Shown in pieces: positions 33,111 through 43,839 of a DNA stretch of 64,000 nt. The stretch is from Fragilaria crotonensis (Eukaryota > Bacillariophyta > Fragilariophyceae > Fragilariales > Fragilariaceae). The position numbers and the translations under genes are program-made. The stretch's first letter is position 1, and each line of letters starts with the position of its first letter. The DNA lies in assembly GCA_022925895.1 (NCBI GenBank), contig JAKSYS010000077.1, positions 1-64,000 of the forward strand. Direction: 5' to 3'. The notes under the pieces are model-generated. The model was given only the letters and a program-made list of their open reading frames with translations. It did no database searches and had not been told where the DNA came from.

Positions 33111-33935
33111 CTAGTGGGTGCCTCACATTTGATCGGAGTGTCTACTACAGGAAGGTCCGGCAATACACGCTTAGTCGTGAATCAAGGTCGAATTCACGCT
33201 GGCCGGAGGCGAAAATCATTTTCCGTTCTGTGTCTGGCTGGTGCTAAACTGGTTATGCCAGCGTCATCGTCGTTTTGCTGACACTTGCTGACGAAAAGAC
33301 AGATCTGCTGACATCCGCTGACAAAAAACGAATTTGCTGACGTCTGCTGACGAAAATCGAATCTGCTGACATTTTCTGACATATGATGACGAAAACGAGT
33401 TTTTTCCAGTACAAGAGCTACGGTGATGCTGACATCTTCTGACGTTTGCTGACGAGAATCAAGTTTGCTGACATTCGCTGACGAAAAGCAAAACTGCTGA
33501 CATTTGCTGACGAAAAAGAAATCTGCTGACATTTGCTGAACCTTGCCAGCTCGAATGATACGACACACATCCTAACAAGCTCTCATCACGCCGGCCGGTC
33601 ATTGGCTGGCGCGCACATCCTTAAGGTAGATCTTGTTAATCGCGAAACGTGCTTGGGCCGGACCTTCCAGGAAACTGGACGTACAGTACCCCCAACCTGG
33701 TCGTACTCCGTATCACTACTTTTTTTTGAATTCGTACAGTATTGTAGTTCAGTAACGTAACACACTGTTGTTTCAACATAAATTACCGTCCGTTTATGTA
33801 CTGTAGACCTGTAGTACATGTAATCCACGTAACAGTGCAACATTTGATCCAGTACCCCAGAGTGGTCATACTCCGTAACAGACGCACGCACGCACACACA
33901 CACGCACACAATTAATTTATAATATAGTAGGATAT
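33111..33935 (+). repeat. Interspersed repeat 'A', copy 1 (interrupted by a MITE)
   Basis: Starts CTAGTGGGTGCCTCACATTT and ends AATATAGTAGGATAT. It contains CAACCTGGTCGTACTCCGTA and AGAGTGGTCATACTCCGTAA. It is related to copies at 37289-37750 (inverted) and 48218-48466. The MITE at 33151-33667 interrupts it; the other two copies show the uninterrupted sequence CTACAGGAAACTGG. No coding capacity. Class unknown (solo LTR, SINE-like or MITE-like). Confidence 0.8.
33151..33667 (-). mobile_element. Related MITE with GTCAGCAAAT array, inverted
   Basis: Same 11-bp inverted ends as the 32413 element (GAAGGTCCGGC and complement) and again CAG on both sides (33148-33150, 33668-33670). On the plus strand the interior from about 33275 to 33540 reads as some 17 copies of TTTGCTGAC. 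Read in the orientation of the first element this is GTCAGCAAA, a one-base variant of its GTAAGCAAA motif. Its right arm is the inverted counterpart of the first element's left arm. Non-coding. Confidence 0.85.
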
Positions 33936-35335
33936 GAAGACACGTCATGTCATAAAGATCAAGAAGTGATTACAGGATAAAAGATTTTATCTAATCCGTA
34001 TGAAATTTGACGTCAACAATCAGTTGTCGCAAGTCCAGAATGTTCTGATCGTTTGGGATCTTTTTGAGGTTACCAAAAAGGTGAAGGTACTAGTCATCAT
34101 GGACCATTCCAGAAGGAGGATGATTTCCTGTTCACGCAAAATCCCTCTTTTAAGACTAGGCTTCATAATGCAGGCCAACTCCTTCTTACATTTCTTAATT
34201 GTTTCTTGTGCAGGAGTGAGCAAGGTGTGGGCCTTGATATGATTGGTTGGTGCTGTTCTTGTGAGGTTTGGCTGGTGATGTTTTTCTTGCTCTTCTTCCC
34301 ATAAGACAGCTTGCTTTGAAAGTGAAGGTGTAACAAAAAAGCAAAGGACTGCCATTTGGAATTACAACATGGCTGCCAAGGCAATGCAGAGTTAGTTTCT
34401 TCATGAATTGAAATGGGTGCATGACAAGGCAAAGTTCCATTCCAAACTTGTCTCGGCATTCACACAGCAAAAACCTCAAGGCCAGTCACAGGCTTTTCTG
34501 CAAGTCCGTTTGGAATCCATATCATATGGGTTGCCAAAGTATTTAAGTCCAAACAATACTTGTTGGTTTTTCGATCTGCCATCCTGATGGCATGACTGAT
34601 GCTGGGTAAGGAAGAAGGCTGCAATGCCTTTCAGTACTTTGTCAACTGCAGCACCACCAATGAAAAAATCCTTGTTCTTTGTTGTTCAAGGCAGCTTGCT
34701 GGAGATATAGGGTTGGCAGGAATTTGGGTCTTTGTGAATTATGAAAACACATGCATGTTGTCATGGAGGCAGTTGCTGGAAGACCAGAATTGGTAAAAGA
34801 TACTACTACTATGTAGCATCATTGTTATGTGATCATTATTGTACGTGAACATACTACGTCTTGCTTGCTTCTCTTTGATAGGCTTGCAAAAATGAAAAGC
34901 TCGACAAAACAAAAACAAAACTGTTGTTAGGTCATTCCTGGGTCAGCTTTGTTTGTGCTTCTGTTTTGTCCTTTGAGAAGGATCAGCCCAAGGCCTAGGC
35001 ACTACCGGTAGGGCACAAACCGTCGCCCTTATTGGACATTGGGCACCACACCTACTGGTAGTGCTCGGAACTCACTGGCTGTAGTACCTGGTAGCTGGTA
35101 GTACAAGTTCCATGTATCCCGTACTTGTACTTTACAACCATGTACTACAGTATGACATACCAGATACCAGGGACATGCGGCATTCCTTCTTAACCTTAGT
35201 CGGCAGTCATTTCGGGAGTTATTGTAAACAAAGAACGGCTACTACACCGTTATTTCATAACGTCTTCAAGGTAATCTTGCGTACACAGAATCCCATCGAG
35301 CTCGCCAGTCACACCCCAACAACGTTTTGAGAGAC
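33936..35335. other. Gene-free stretch
   Basis: No gene supported. Frames on both strands reach about 110 codons but are lysine- and threonine-rich without motifs. Patches at 35040-35165 are rich in GTAC and ACTGGTAGT words. Confidence 0.45.
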
Positions 35336-35337
35336 AA

Positions 35338-35630
35338 AAATCTTCAACACGCTTCCAGCGAAGAGGACGATTTGCAAACCCTCTTCGGACGAAGAAGACA
35401 TGCGAAGAAGGTTTTGGAGTGACACACGCAAAAATATTCTACGTTGGTTCAGTGTGTAACATATACCAGACCAGACTTTTAGGTTAACACCTTCTTCGAT
35501 GACTTAAGTATAAAACGACATCCAACGAAGAAGGTTTCTTCGCACGAAGAAGATTGGGAAGCAGGCTTCTTCGGGCGAAGAAGGTCCTTTCAACATTCTT
35601 CGTTCATAAGAAGGTTTCGGAAACGCGCAA
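35338..35630. promoter_or_regulatory. Array of CGAAGAAG / CTTCTTCG words upstream of VTE4
   Basis: About a dozen CGAAGAAG-type words in both orientations, several as close inverted pairs (for example TTCTTCGCACGAAGAAG near 35537 and CTTCTTCGGGCGAAGAAG near 35566). Inverted GAA/TTC triplets resemble heat-shock factor sites, and diatoms have many HSF genes. The cluster lies about 400-690 bp before the VTE4 start. A regulatory role is inference. Confidence 0.35.
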
Positions 35631-36023
35631 GCCAAGCTCACGAGCGCAAGTCTGACATTTTCGGTATGCTCAAAAATATTTTGCCGTTATCTATCATTGG
35701 TTTTAAATACAGTCAACGGCAAAAGACGGCTATTCTTTCCGTCTTGAGAAGAATTTCCGCATGTCCCAGTACTCTGAGTCCGCTCCCGTCGAAACGATTG
35801 GTTATGCGCCCTCGGAAGGTTGGAATGTTGGAAGTTGGAATCATATCTTTTATCTTTTCTCCCTCCTTTTTTTGATTTTATGCTGTTATTCTTGTGGGAC
35901 GCATCAGCCTCAGTATCGACGATCGACTACATACAGCGAGAGCAATCCAAGCGCCAAGCTCCTGGAATAGTATCGTCAGGTAGGAACTCCACCAACTCCA
36001 CAAACGACGAACGTTAAAGGCAG
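35631..36023. other. VTE4 upstream region
   Basis: Promoter-proximal sequence of the plus-strand VTE4 gene. No clear TATA box or other site was identified. Confidence 0.4.
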
Positions 36024-37013
36024 ATGAAGATTTCGTCAATATTGCTTGCCTTCTCGCTCAGTCCTGCCGCCTATGGTTGGCTGGGGCCGCCAATGGGCTT
36101 GGTTGGCACGGTATCCAAGGGTACTCGTCGCGCCTTGGACAATCTCCTGAACAAGGAGCGTAGTCGAGAGGACCTCAAAATCGGGATCGCAGGTTTCTAC
36201 GATCGATCATCTAAGCTTTGGGAGGACGTGTGGGGCGAACACATGCACCATGGTTACTACATTCCGGAAGACCGGACGGATCACAAACAAGCTCAAATTG
36301 ATTTGATCGATGAAGTTCTCAAATGGGCCGGTGCTGACTCCGTGCAGAGTATGGTTGACGTTGGCTGCGGAATCGGTGGAAGCTCGCGTCACATCGCGCG
36401 CAAGTTTGGATGCAAAGCTCAGGGAGTGACACTAAGTCCTTATCAAGCTGCGCGTGGTAATGAGTTGGCCAAGGATCAAGGTCTGGAGGGGCTTACCACA
36501 TTTCAGGTTGCGGACGCATTGGCTATGCCTTTCGACGACAACAGTTTCGACCTTGTTTGGTCGTTAGAATCGGGTGAACACATGCCTGATAAACAGCAAT
36601 TCATCAATGAGTTATTCCGTGTAGCAACTCCCGGTGGCCGCATTATCATTGTGACATGGGTCCATCGCAATCTTGAAGAAGGGGAAACTGGCCTTACTCG
36701 AAAGGAAGAACGTTTGCTTGACGCTATCAATAGAGCATATTACCTGCCAAAGTGGTGTAGTTCCGAGGACTATATTCGCTTGCTAAAGGAGAAAGGAGCG
36801 ACCGACATCAAGAGCGTAGATTGGTCCTACATCATCGCACCTTTCTGGAAAGCAGTCATACGGTCGAGTCTCAACTTTCGAAGCATCTTCGGTTTGCTCA
36901 AATCTGGCTTTTCTACTCAGCGCGGCGCCTATGCGATGTTCCTGATGCTCAAGGGATTCAACAAAGGACTCATTAAGTTTGGTCTCCTAACGTGCACAAA
37001 GCCAGAGAATTAG
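36024..37013 (+). CDS. VTE4: Gamma-tocopherol methyltransferase
   Basis: A 329-residue SAM-dependent methyltransferase that converts gamma- to alpha-tocopherol (and delta- to beta-) in the plastid, the last step of vitamin E synthesis. Residues 1-20 form a signal peptide (MKISSILLAFSLSPAAYGWL) followed by a Pro-containing plastid presequence. The SAM fold shows motif I VDVGCGIGGSS (about residue 112), GVTLSPYQAARG, ADALAMPFDDNSFD and LESGEHMPDK, all typical of the tocopherol methyltransferase subgroup. HHGYYIPEDRTD and a C-terminal WKAVIRSS region also fit. The length matches plant enzymes with transit peptides. Single exon, start at 36024, with a GAAGAAG-rich array upstream. MPBQ or other gamma-TMT-like activities are less likely. 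Confidence 0.92.
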   Translation: MKISSILLAFSLSPAAYGWLGPPMGLVGTVSKGTRRALDNLLNKERSREDLKIGIAGFYDRSSKLWEDVWGEHMHHGYYIPEDRTDHKQAQIDLIDEVLKWAGADSVQSMVDVGCGIGGSSRHIARKFGCKAQGVTLSPYQAARGNELAKDQGLEGLTTFQVADALAMPFDDNSFDLVWSLESGEHMPDKQQFINELFRVATPGGRIIIVTWVHRNLEEGETGLTRKEERLLDAINRAYYLPKWCSSEDYIRLLKEKGATDIKSVDWSYIIAPFWKAVIRSSLNFRSIFGLLKSGFSTQRGAYAMFLMLKGFNKGLIKFGLLTCTKPEN

Positions 37014-37288
37014 CAGGTGCAAAGTACCATACTGGAGTAGAGCTTAAAACTTAAACTTCCACCTTCAGATGGCATCACTGACCATAATTATTAAGAAGCG
37101 TCACGAGTGGGCCGAACTTCCGTGTAGATTCGAGTGAAGTCTCACCATGTTCATGGTCTTGAAATCTACCACACGATGCCCTATCTGCCCTACTGTACCC
37201 TGGTGCAAGTATGCTGTATGCTGTTCTCAGTTCGACGTTCGACAATCCATATTTTCATTATTCAGATAAATGAGAAATATATATGTAT
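37014..37288. other. Spacer downstream of VTE4
   Basis: No feature beyond scattered GTAC words; repeat A copy 2 begins at its right end. Confidence 0.4.
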
Positions 37289-37750
37289 ATCCTACTATCC
37301 TACTATATTATAAATTAATTGTGTGCGTGCGTGCGTCCGTCTGTTACGGAGTATGACCACTCTGGGGTACTGTTGCACTGTTACGTGGATTACATGTACT
37401 ACAGGTCTACAGTACATAAACGGACGGTAATTTATGTTGAAACGACAGTGTGTTACGTTACTGAACTACAATACTGTACGAATTCAAAGTTACTGGATGG
37501 AATACTCATTGAATTTGCTGTGAACAGGTTGCTTGACAAATGCTACTGTAAAATATACCGTGCGATGAACTGCAATACTGGGGCATGATAAGTACCTGGT
37601 ACTGTACTTCATGAAGTTTCCTCCGTTGGTACCATGGTACTGCATACTGTAGGGGAAAAAAGTAGTGGTACGGAGTACGACCAGGTTGGGGTACTGTACG
37701 TCCAGTTTCCTGTAGTAGACACTCCGATCAAATGTGAGGTACCCACTAGA
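37289..37750 (-). repeat. Interspersed repeat 'A', copy 2 (inverted, with extra insert)
   Basis: Inverted copy of the repeat at 33111-33935. It contains TACGGAGTATGACCACTCTG and the uninterrupted word CCAGTTTCCTGTAG, which is the empty target of the MITE found in copy 1. About 165 bp (roughly 37490-37655) have no counterpart in copy 1 and look like an additional insertion or a difference between subfamilies. Confidence 0.8.
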
Positions 37751-38203
37751 GTATGTATATATATTACAATAGTTCACTGGTAAAATAAGGGGCAGAATAA
37801 AAGCAACGTTTTCCCAAGTTTGCTGAAGCCGATCCATCCAAGCCGCACCCAGCTACACCGGCGACCGGCAACACCCAGACCACACGACCTCTCAATGAAA
37901 AATTAAAACGCTGTAATCGACTGCACATGTCATATGATACTGTAGTAGTAGATATGCGTACAGTACAAGGCTGTATCGTGCCGACTTTAGCCGAGTGCCG
38001 AGTGCCGAGCGCCGAGGCTCGGAGCCGATCAATGTTCATGCTGTCATGCTCAGAGTACGAGTACCATTCCAGTACTGAACAAGAGACTCACGACGACGAC
38101 GCCATTGTTGGCCCATTGCATCCTCACCTCCCACGCATTTGGTTCTGCAGATTCCATTCGATATCAACTTCCAACACAACAAAGTCACAAGCAAGAACCA
38201 ACA
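37751..38203. promoter_or_regulatory. RPB2 upstream region
   Basis: Promoter and 5' UTR of RPB2. No specific site is identified. The short repeat GCCGAGTGCCGAGTGCCGAG lies near 37990. Confidence 0.35.
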
Positions 38204-41200
38204 ATGGATGACGATTATGTCGAAGATGAAAACCAACCTTTGGAGGAGGGATACGATGAGGAGGAAGGTGGTGACCAAATGGATATCGATGATGTGCCCG
38301 TAACTCAGGAAGACGCCTGGGCTGTTATTAGGTAAGCTTAGTCACTGAAACCACTATACGTCTGCGTCTGCGTCTGCGTCTGCGTCTCGAAATCGCAAAC
38401 TTGCAAAGACGTCATGTTCTTACAGTAACTGGACATAAAACTCGAAACAGTGCCTATTTCGAGGAAAAGGGTCTGGTCCGTCAGCAACTCGACTCGTTTG
38501 ACGAGTTCATTCAAAACACCATGCAAGAGCTCGTAGATGATTCTGGAGATATTCGTGTTTCTCCTGAGGTTCAGCATCTTGTTGGATACGACGAAGAAGC
38601 TGTGGATGAATCTGCCATGAGCGGAACACAACCTGTCTTTGAGATACACTTCGGACAAGTCTACCTCTCCAAGCCAACGACTGTTGAAAAAGACGGCACC
38701 GTCACCAACATTTTCCCTCATGAAGCAAGGCTGAGAAATATGACATACTCCGCACCTCTTTACGTCGATGTACAAATGAATCAGTATCTCGTCTCATCCG
38801 AACTTAATGCGCAAGATCCAACTGAAGACCTAGGTGAACCAAATTCAACCGAACATGCCAGAAAAGAATTCCTGGGTTACGTACCGATCATGCTGAGATC
38901 TCTCTTTTGTGTGCTTTCTGATAAAGACGACGCGGATCTTTCGGACCTGGGAGAATGCATTTACGATCAAGGTGGATACTTTGTCATTAATGGAAGTGAG
39001 AAAGTCATCATCGCGCAAGAGCGCCTTTCCAACAATCATGTCTACGCATTTCAAAAGAAACAACCTTCAAAGTTCAGTTGGGTCATTGAGACGCGCTCCC
39101 AGGTGGAGAATTCAACCCGCCCCGTGTCGACGCTCTACATTCAAATGTATCAAAAGGGAGGGCGAGGATCCATTGAAGGGAATCAGATTCGATCCACGCT
39201 GCCATATATCAGGACCGATGTTCCCGTCGTCATCATCTTCCGGGCACTTGGATACGTCGCGGATCGCGACATTATTGAACATGTGGTTTATGATTTACAG
39301 GACGGAGAAATGATGGATCTGTTCCGTCCGTCACTGGAAGAAGCTTTCGTCATTCAGCGACAGGATGTAGCACTTGATTTCATTGGTAGGCGTGGATCTG
39401 CGCGGGATGTCACAAAAGATGATCGAATTCGTTATGCGTCCGGTATTCTGCAAAAGGAAGTCTTACCACACGTCGGAACCGAGGAACATTGTGAAACCAA
39501 GAAAGGATTCTTTCTGGGCTACGCTGTTCACAAGCTGTTAATGTGTCGCTTGGGACGTGCTCAAGAAGACGATCGAGATCATTTTGGAAAAAAACGACTA
39601 GATTTGGCTGGACCATTGCTTGGCGGTCTTTTCAGGTTGCTTTTTAGAAAGCTTACTAAGGATGTTCGCAAGCACTTGCAGAGATGTTTGGACGAGGGAA
39701 AGCATTTCAATATTGGGGCTGCCATCAAGAGTAACCACATTACCGATGGCTTGAAGTACTCATTGGCGACTGGAAATTGTAAGTACTCCCTTCTGCAGCA
39801 CGGGACTGTGGCGATGCCTTCTTTCTAACTTGGACTGACACATGATTATCTGCAGGGGGCGACAAGGGAGGTGCTGCTCCCAAGGCAGGCGTGTCGCAAG
39901 TTCTGAATCGCCTTACGTACGCTTCGTCGTTGTCACACTTACGACGTTCGAATACGCCGCTAGCGAGAACTGGTAAGCAAGCGAAGCCTCGTCAGTTGCA
40001 CAACACACACTGGGGAATGGTTTGTCCTGCCGAGACTCCAGAAGGCCAAGCTGTGGGATTGGTCAAAAACTTGGCTTTGATGAGTTACATCACAACGGGA
40101 ACAGCCCAAGTTCCAGTCATGGAGTTTCTGGAAGAATTCAGCACCGAAAACCTCACTGATATCCTCCCATCAGTCATCGCTGAGCCCAATACGTGCAAGA
40201 TCTTTGTGAATGGTAACTGGGTTGGCATTCATCGGGATCCCAAGACCCTCGTAACAACGTTCCGATCCTTACGTCGCATGATCGATATCGATGCTGAGGT
40301 TAGTATCGTACGTGATATAAGCGACAAGGAAGTCCGAATTTACACAGATGCTGGTCGTATTTGTCGTCCATTGTTCGTTGTCGAAGACCAACAACTTATG
40401 ATCAAGAAGCACCACATTTCTCAGTTGCAAGGTGTCAATGCGGAACAAAAGCGATTGGCGTGGGCAGATCTGTTGATGGAGGGGCTCGTTGAATATATTG
40501 ATACGGAAGAAGAAGAAACTACTATGATTGCCATGGAACCAAAGGATTTGGAAGGTGAAGATTCCTATTCCACGACGTATACTCATTGCGAGATTCATCC
40601 ATCCATGATTTTGGGTGTGTGCGCTTCCATCATTCCATTCCCTGATCACAACCAGAGTCCACGTAATACTTATCAGAGTGCCATGGGAAAACAGGCGATG
40701 GGTATTTACGCTTCCAACTATCAAGTGAGGATGGATACGATGGCGCACGTGCTGCACTATCCTCAAAAACCTTTATGTACAACGCGTGCCATGGAGTTCC
40801 TTCATTTCAGAGAGCTTCCGAGTGGGGTGAACGTCGTTGTCGCTATTATGATCTACACCGGATACAACCAGGAAGATTCCCTTATTATGAATCAGTCCGC
40901 CATCGATAGAGGCCTTTTTCGTTCGTCGTATTATCGGTGTTACATTGATCAAGAACGAGCGAGTTCGGTTGGATCTGTGGGAAACCTGACGTCCGAGTTG
41001 TTCGAAAAGCCATCGCAAGACAGTACTCGTGGCATGAAAACAGGTGAATACGGGAAGCTGGACGATGATGGTCTTGTTGCTCCAGGAACAAGAGTTTCAG
41101 GAAATGATATTCTCATTGGAAAAACCGCTCCCATGGAAACTACCGTTGGACAGCCAACACGGTACACTAAGAGAGATTGCAGTACGTCGATGAAGGCCAA

Positions 41201-42062
41201 CGAGAATGGTATTGTGGATAACGTCCTTGTCAGTACGACCAAGGAGGGCTATCGGTTCACCAAGGTGCGCATCCGAAACGTTCGAATTCCTCAGGTGGGT
41301 GACAAGTTTGCCTCTCGGCACGGGCAAAAAGGTACGATCGGCATGACCTATAGGCAAGAAGACATGCCTTGGACAGCGGAAGGCATCGTACCGGATATCA
41401 TTGTAAACCCGCATGCTATTCCCTCTCGAATGACTATCGCGCAGCTGATCGAATGTATCCTTGGTAAAGTTGCCGTTTTCCAAGGTTGTGAAGGAGATGC
41501 CACTCCATTCACGGACGTTACAGTCGAGGATATTGCGTCGCGTCTTCATGCTATGGGATACCAAAAGCACGGTAGTGAGGCGATTTACCAAGGCCATACC
41601 GGTCGACCACTGAACGCTCGTGTCTTTATCGGTCCCACGTTCTATCAACGCCTCAAGCATTTGGTCGACGACAAGATCCACTCCCGAGCTCGTGGGCCAG
41701 TTGCAATGCTAACTCGTCAGCCGTTAGAAGGTCGTTCTCGCGATGGTGGACTTCGCATGGGTGAGATGGAGCGTGATTGCCTGATCACGCATGGATGTGC
41801 CTCGTTTATGCGTGATCGGTTTTTCTGCAATTCGGATCAGTATCGGATTCACATCTGCGAACGCTGCGGGTTGACCGCTCAGTCAAACCTGAAGAAAATG
41901 ACGTACGAGTGTCGCACCCCAACATGTGTGGGCCGACCTAGCAAGATTTGTCAGATTGAGATTCCTTATGCATGCAAGCTACTTTTCCAAGAGATGCAAG
42001 CCATGTGCATCAGCACTCGAATCTACACGGAAGTTCGACCTACGCGTGACAACTCTTATTAG
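38204..42062 (+). CDS. RPB2: RNA polymerase II second-largest subunit RPB2 (3 exons)
   Basis: Exons 38204-38331, 38451-39778 and 39856-42062 give 1,220 residues, close to yeast Rpb2 (1,224). Introns are 38332-38450 (GTAAGC...ACAG) and 39779-39855 (GTAAGT...GCAG). Splicing restores [20 protein letters not shown] and ATGNWGDKGG, both conserved. Diagnostic blocks: [90 protein letters not shown] and the C-terminal zinc site CERCG...CRTPTCVG. It forms the catalytic cleft of nuclear Pol II with RPB1. The block ESGLFRS-type 'RGLFRSSYY' and the length favour Pol II over the Pol I or III paralogues. The first intron contains a CGTCTG microsatellite (38356-38388). The start is the ATG of [12 protein letters not shown]. 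Confidence 0.95.
38356..38388. repeat. (CGTCTG)n microsatellite in RPB2 intron 1
   Basis: About five CGTCTG hexamers in the first intron of RPB2. Confidence 0.85.
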
Positions 42063-42285
42063 ACAGGTCGGTGATCCCAGCAGAAGGTGGAAGTTAAAGT
42101 TTTACGATGTATTCCAGTAGGGTCGTAAAGTCCTGTAGGGTACTTGCACTTTCTAATTCTGTGGCATCGTACAAGTAAGGAGACCAAAAGTAATATATGT
42201 CCGTGCCTCCCTTAAGCATTAGGAACATCGCATAGGCTCAATGCTAAGCAGAAAAGCTCAAAAAGCCTACCACAAGCACACATAC
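42063..42285. other. Tail-to-tail spacer between RPB2 and the cysteine-rich gene
   Basis: 223 bp shared by the 3' ends of two convergent genes; no terminator-like signal was recognised. Confidence 0.4.
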
Positions 42286-43335
42286 CTACGGTGTCCTGCT
42301 GCCAATAGATGGTGGGTTGGCAGAGACACACTCTATTGTTGTCACGTTACAATCCCATGCTCCACTTGAACACGAACATACGTCAGTGTTGGTGCAAATG
42401 GCATCAGCCGAGGTGGTGCTGTACTCGAATGTGCACGGATCTTCTTGGTGTTCGGCATCACACGTGGTTTCGTTGGTGACAAGGGGCGACTCAGCTGGGC
42501 AAGCAATAATGAATGGTGGGTTGGCAGAGACACAGCCGATTGTTCTCACGTTGCAATCCCATGTTCCACTTGTGCACGAGCATATGTCAGTGTTGGTGCA
42601 AATGGCATCAGCCGAGGTGGTGCTGTACTCGAATGTGCATGGATCTTCTTGGTGTTCGGCATCACACGTGGTTTCGTTGGTGACAAGGGGCGACTCAGCT
42701 GGGCAAGCAATAATGAATGGTGGGTTGGCAGAGACACAGCCGATTGTTCTCACGTTGCAATCCCATGTTCCAATTGTGCACGAGCATACATCAGTGTTGG
42801 TGCAAATGGCATCAGCCGAGGTGGTGCTGTACTCGAATGTGCATGGATCTTCTTGGTGTTCGGCATCACACGTAGTTTCGTTGGTGACAAGGGGCGACTC
42901 AGCTGGGCAAGCAATAATGAATGGTGGGTTGGCAGAGACACAGCCGATGGATGGGTTACAATCCCACTTTCCGTTTGTGCATTTGCACTCATCTCGGTTC
43001 GTGCAAATGGCGTCAGGAGAGGTGGCTTCATACGTGAAGGTGCAAATCTGACCTTCCATGGAGCACAGAGCATCAGTATCGCCAACGACAGGAGATTGTT
43101 CTGGGCAGATATTATCGGAGACGTCGCTACTGACGTTGTCAGCACCAGAGGTCGAACCACGAGCTGGACGCCCAACTTTCTTGCCTTCCCTGCTCTTATT
43201 CTGCTTTGCTGAGTGTTTCTTGCCGCGAAGAACACGGAACGTGATTGGCTGGTTGCCAAGATCAAACTCATTAGCGAAAGAGAAGGCAACCGAGATGGAA
43301 GCAAAAAGCAAGGTGCATAGCTTGGTGACGCGCAT
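42286..43335 (-). CDS. Secreted cysteine-rich tandem-repeat protein
   Basis: 349 residues from an ATG at 43335. A signal peptide (residues 1-22, KLCTLLFASISVAFSFANEF) is followed by a basic linker (KHSAKQNKSREGKKVGRPARG) and four repeat units. Unit 1 is diverged (CPEQSPVVGDTDALC...). Units 2-4 are 68 residues long and almost identical (CPAESPLVTNETTC...CTFEYSTTSADAICTNTD...). Each unit has eight cysteines, probably four disulfides. Repeats have a 204-bp DNA period with very few differences, so they were copied or homogenised recently. A cell-wall, adhesion or surface role is conceivable but not shown; no family is recognised. There is no C-terminal membrane anchor. It is convergent with RPB2. 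Confidence 0.8.
   Translation of the reverse strand: MRVTKLCTLLFASISVAFSFANEFDLGNQPITFRVLRGKKHSAKQNKSREGKKVGRPARGSTSGADNVSSDVSDNICPEQSPVVGDTDALCSMEGQICTFTYEATSPDAICTNRDECKCTNGKWDCNPSIGCVSANPPFIIACPAESPLVTNETTCDAEHQEDPCTFEYSTTSADAICTNTDVCSCTIGTWDCNVRTIGCVSANPPFIIACPAESPLVTNETTCDAEHQEDPCTFEYSTTSADAICTNTDICSCTSGTWDCNVRTIGCVSANPPFIIACPAESPLVTNETTCDAEHQEDPCTFEYSTTSADAICTNTDVCSCSSGAWDCNVTTIECVSANPPSIGSRTP
42307..42960. repeat. Three near-identical 204-bp tandem repeats within the gene
   Basis: The word GAATGGTGGGTTGGCAGAGA recurs at 42511, 42715 and 42919, exactly 204 bp apart, with the sequence between them almost unchanged. Confidence 0.9.
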
Positions 43336-43745
43336 GATCTTGTTGCATAAAAGTTGGGATTTCGATTTAAATTAGCACATTTTAGCTGAGAAAGGTGCTT
43401 CGCATATTGAGTCTTGCGTGATCTGGTGACACACCGGTACAAGTATTGTACTCCTCACTTCGCGTACAGAGTGCATATAATGGTCCATCGAGCGCTCCTT
43501 TTCGTTCATTCTGGAGTACTCGAGTACCAGTACAGTACTAGACTTCATATGATTACTAGTACTGTACCTTGTGTAAGGTGAGAGTAGAGATCACGACTCT
43601 AGATACACATATATACAATGTATCAAACAGCTATGATTACACACAAGTAAATCCTACTATTCGTGACGTAAGAAGGCATGTTTTATGCCCACTATGGCGA
43701 AATCCGTTGTGTTCCTTTCCATGTGTATTCATCCACGAATCGCTG
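43336..43745. other. Gene-free spacer
   Basis: 5' region of the cysteine-rich gene. GTAC words are dense from 43445 to 43570. No gene. Confidence 0.45.
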
Positions 43746-43746
43746 G

Positions 43747-43785
43747 AGTGTTGAGTGTTGAGGGTTGAGGGTTGAGAGTTGAGAG
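43747..43785. repeat. GAGTGTT/GAGGGTT minisatellite
   Basis: Five or six heptamers of the GAGNGTT type in a row. Confidence 0.75.
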
Positions 43786-43804
43786 GGTATAGTAGGATGC
43801 AGAT

Positions 43805-43835
43805 GGGGGGATGGGGGGGTGCGGGGGAGCGGGGG
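43805..43835 (+). other. Strong G-quadruplex motif
   Basis: Four G runs of 6, 7, 5 and 5 separated by loops of 2, 3 and 3 bases, which fits the canonical quadruplex pattern on the plus strand. It lies about 470 bp from the cysteine-rich gene start and 600 bp from the bL17m start. Confidence 0.8.
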
Positions 43836-43839
43836 CCTC

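Noticed and set aside
42317-43212. Long plus-strand frames (244 and 255 codons) opposite the cysteine-rich gene
   Set aside because: They are shadows produced by the 204-bp (3 x 68) repeat; they lack a signal peptide and sensible composition, while the minus frame has a signal peptide and conserved cysteines.
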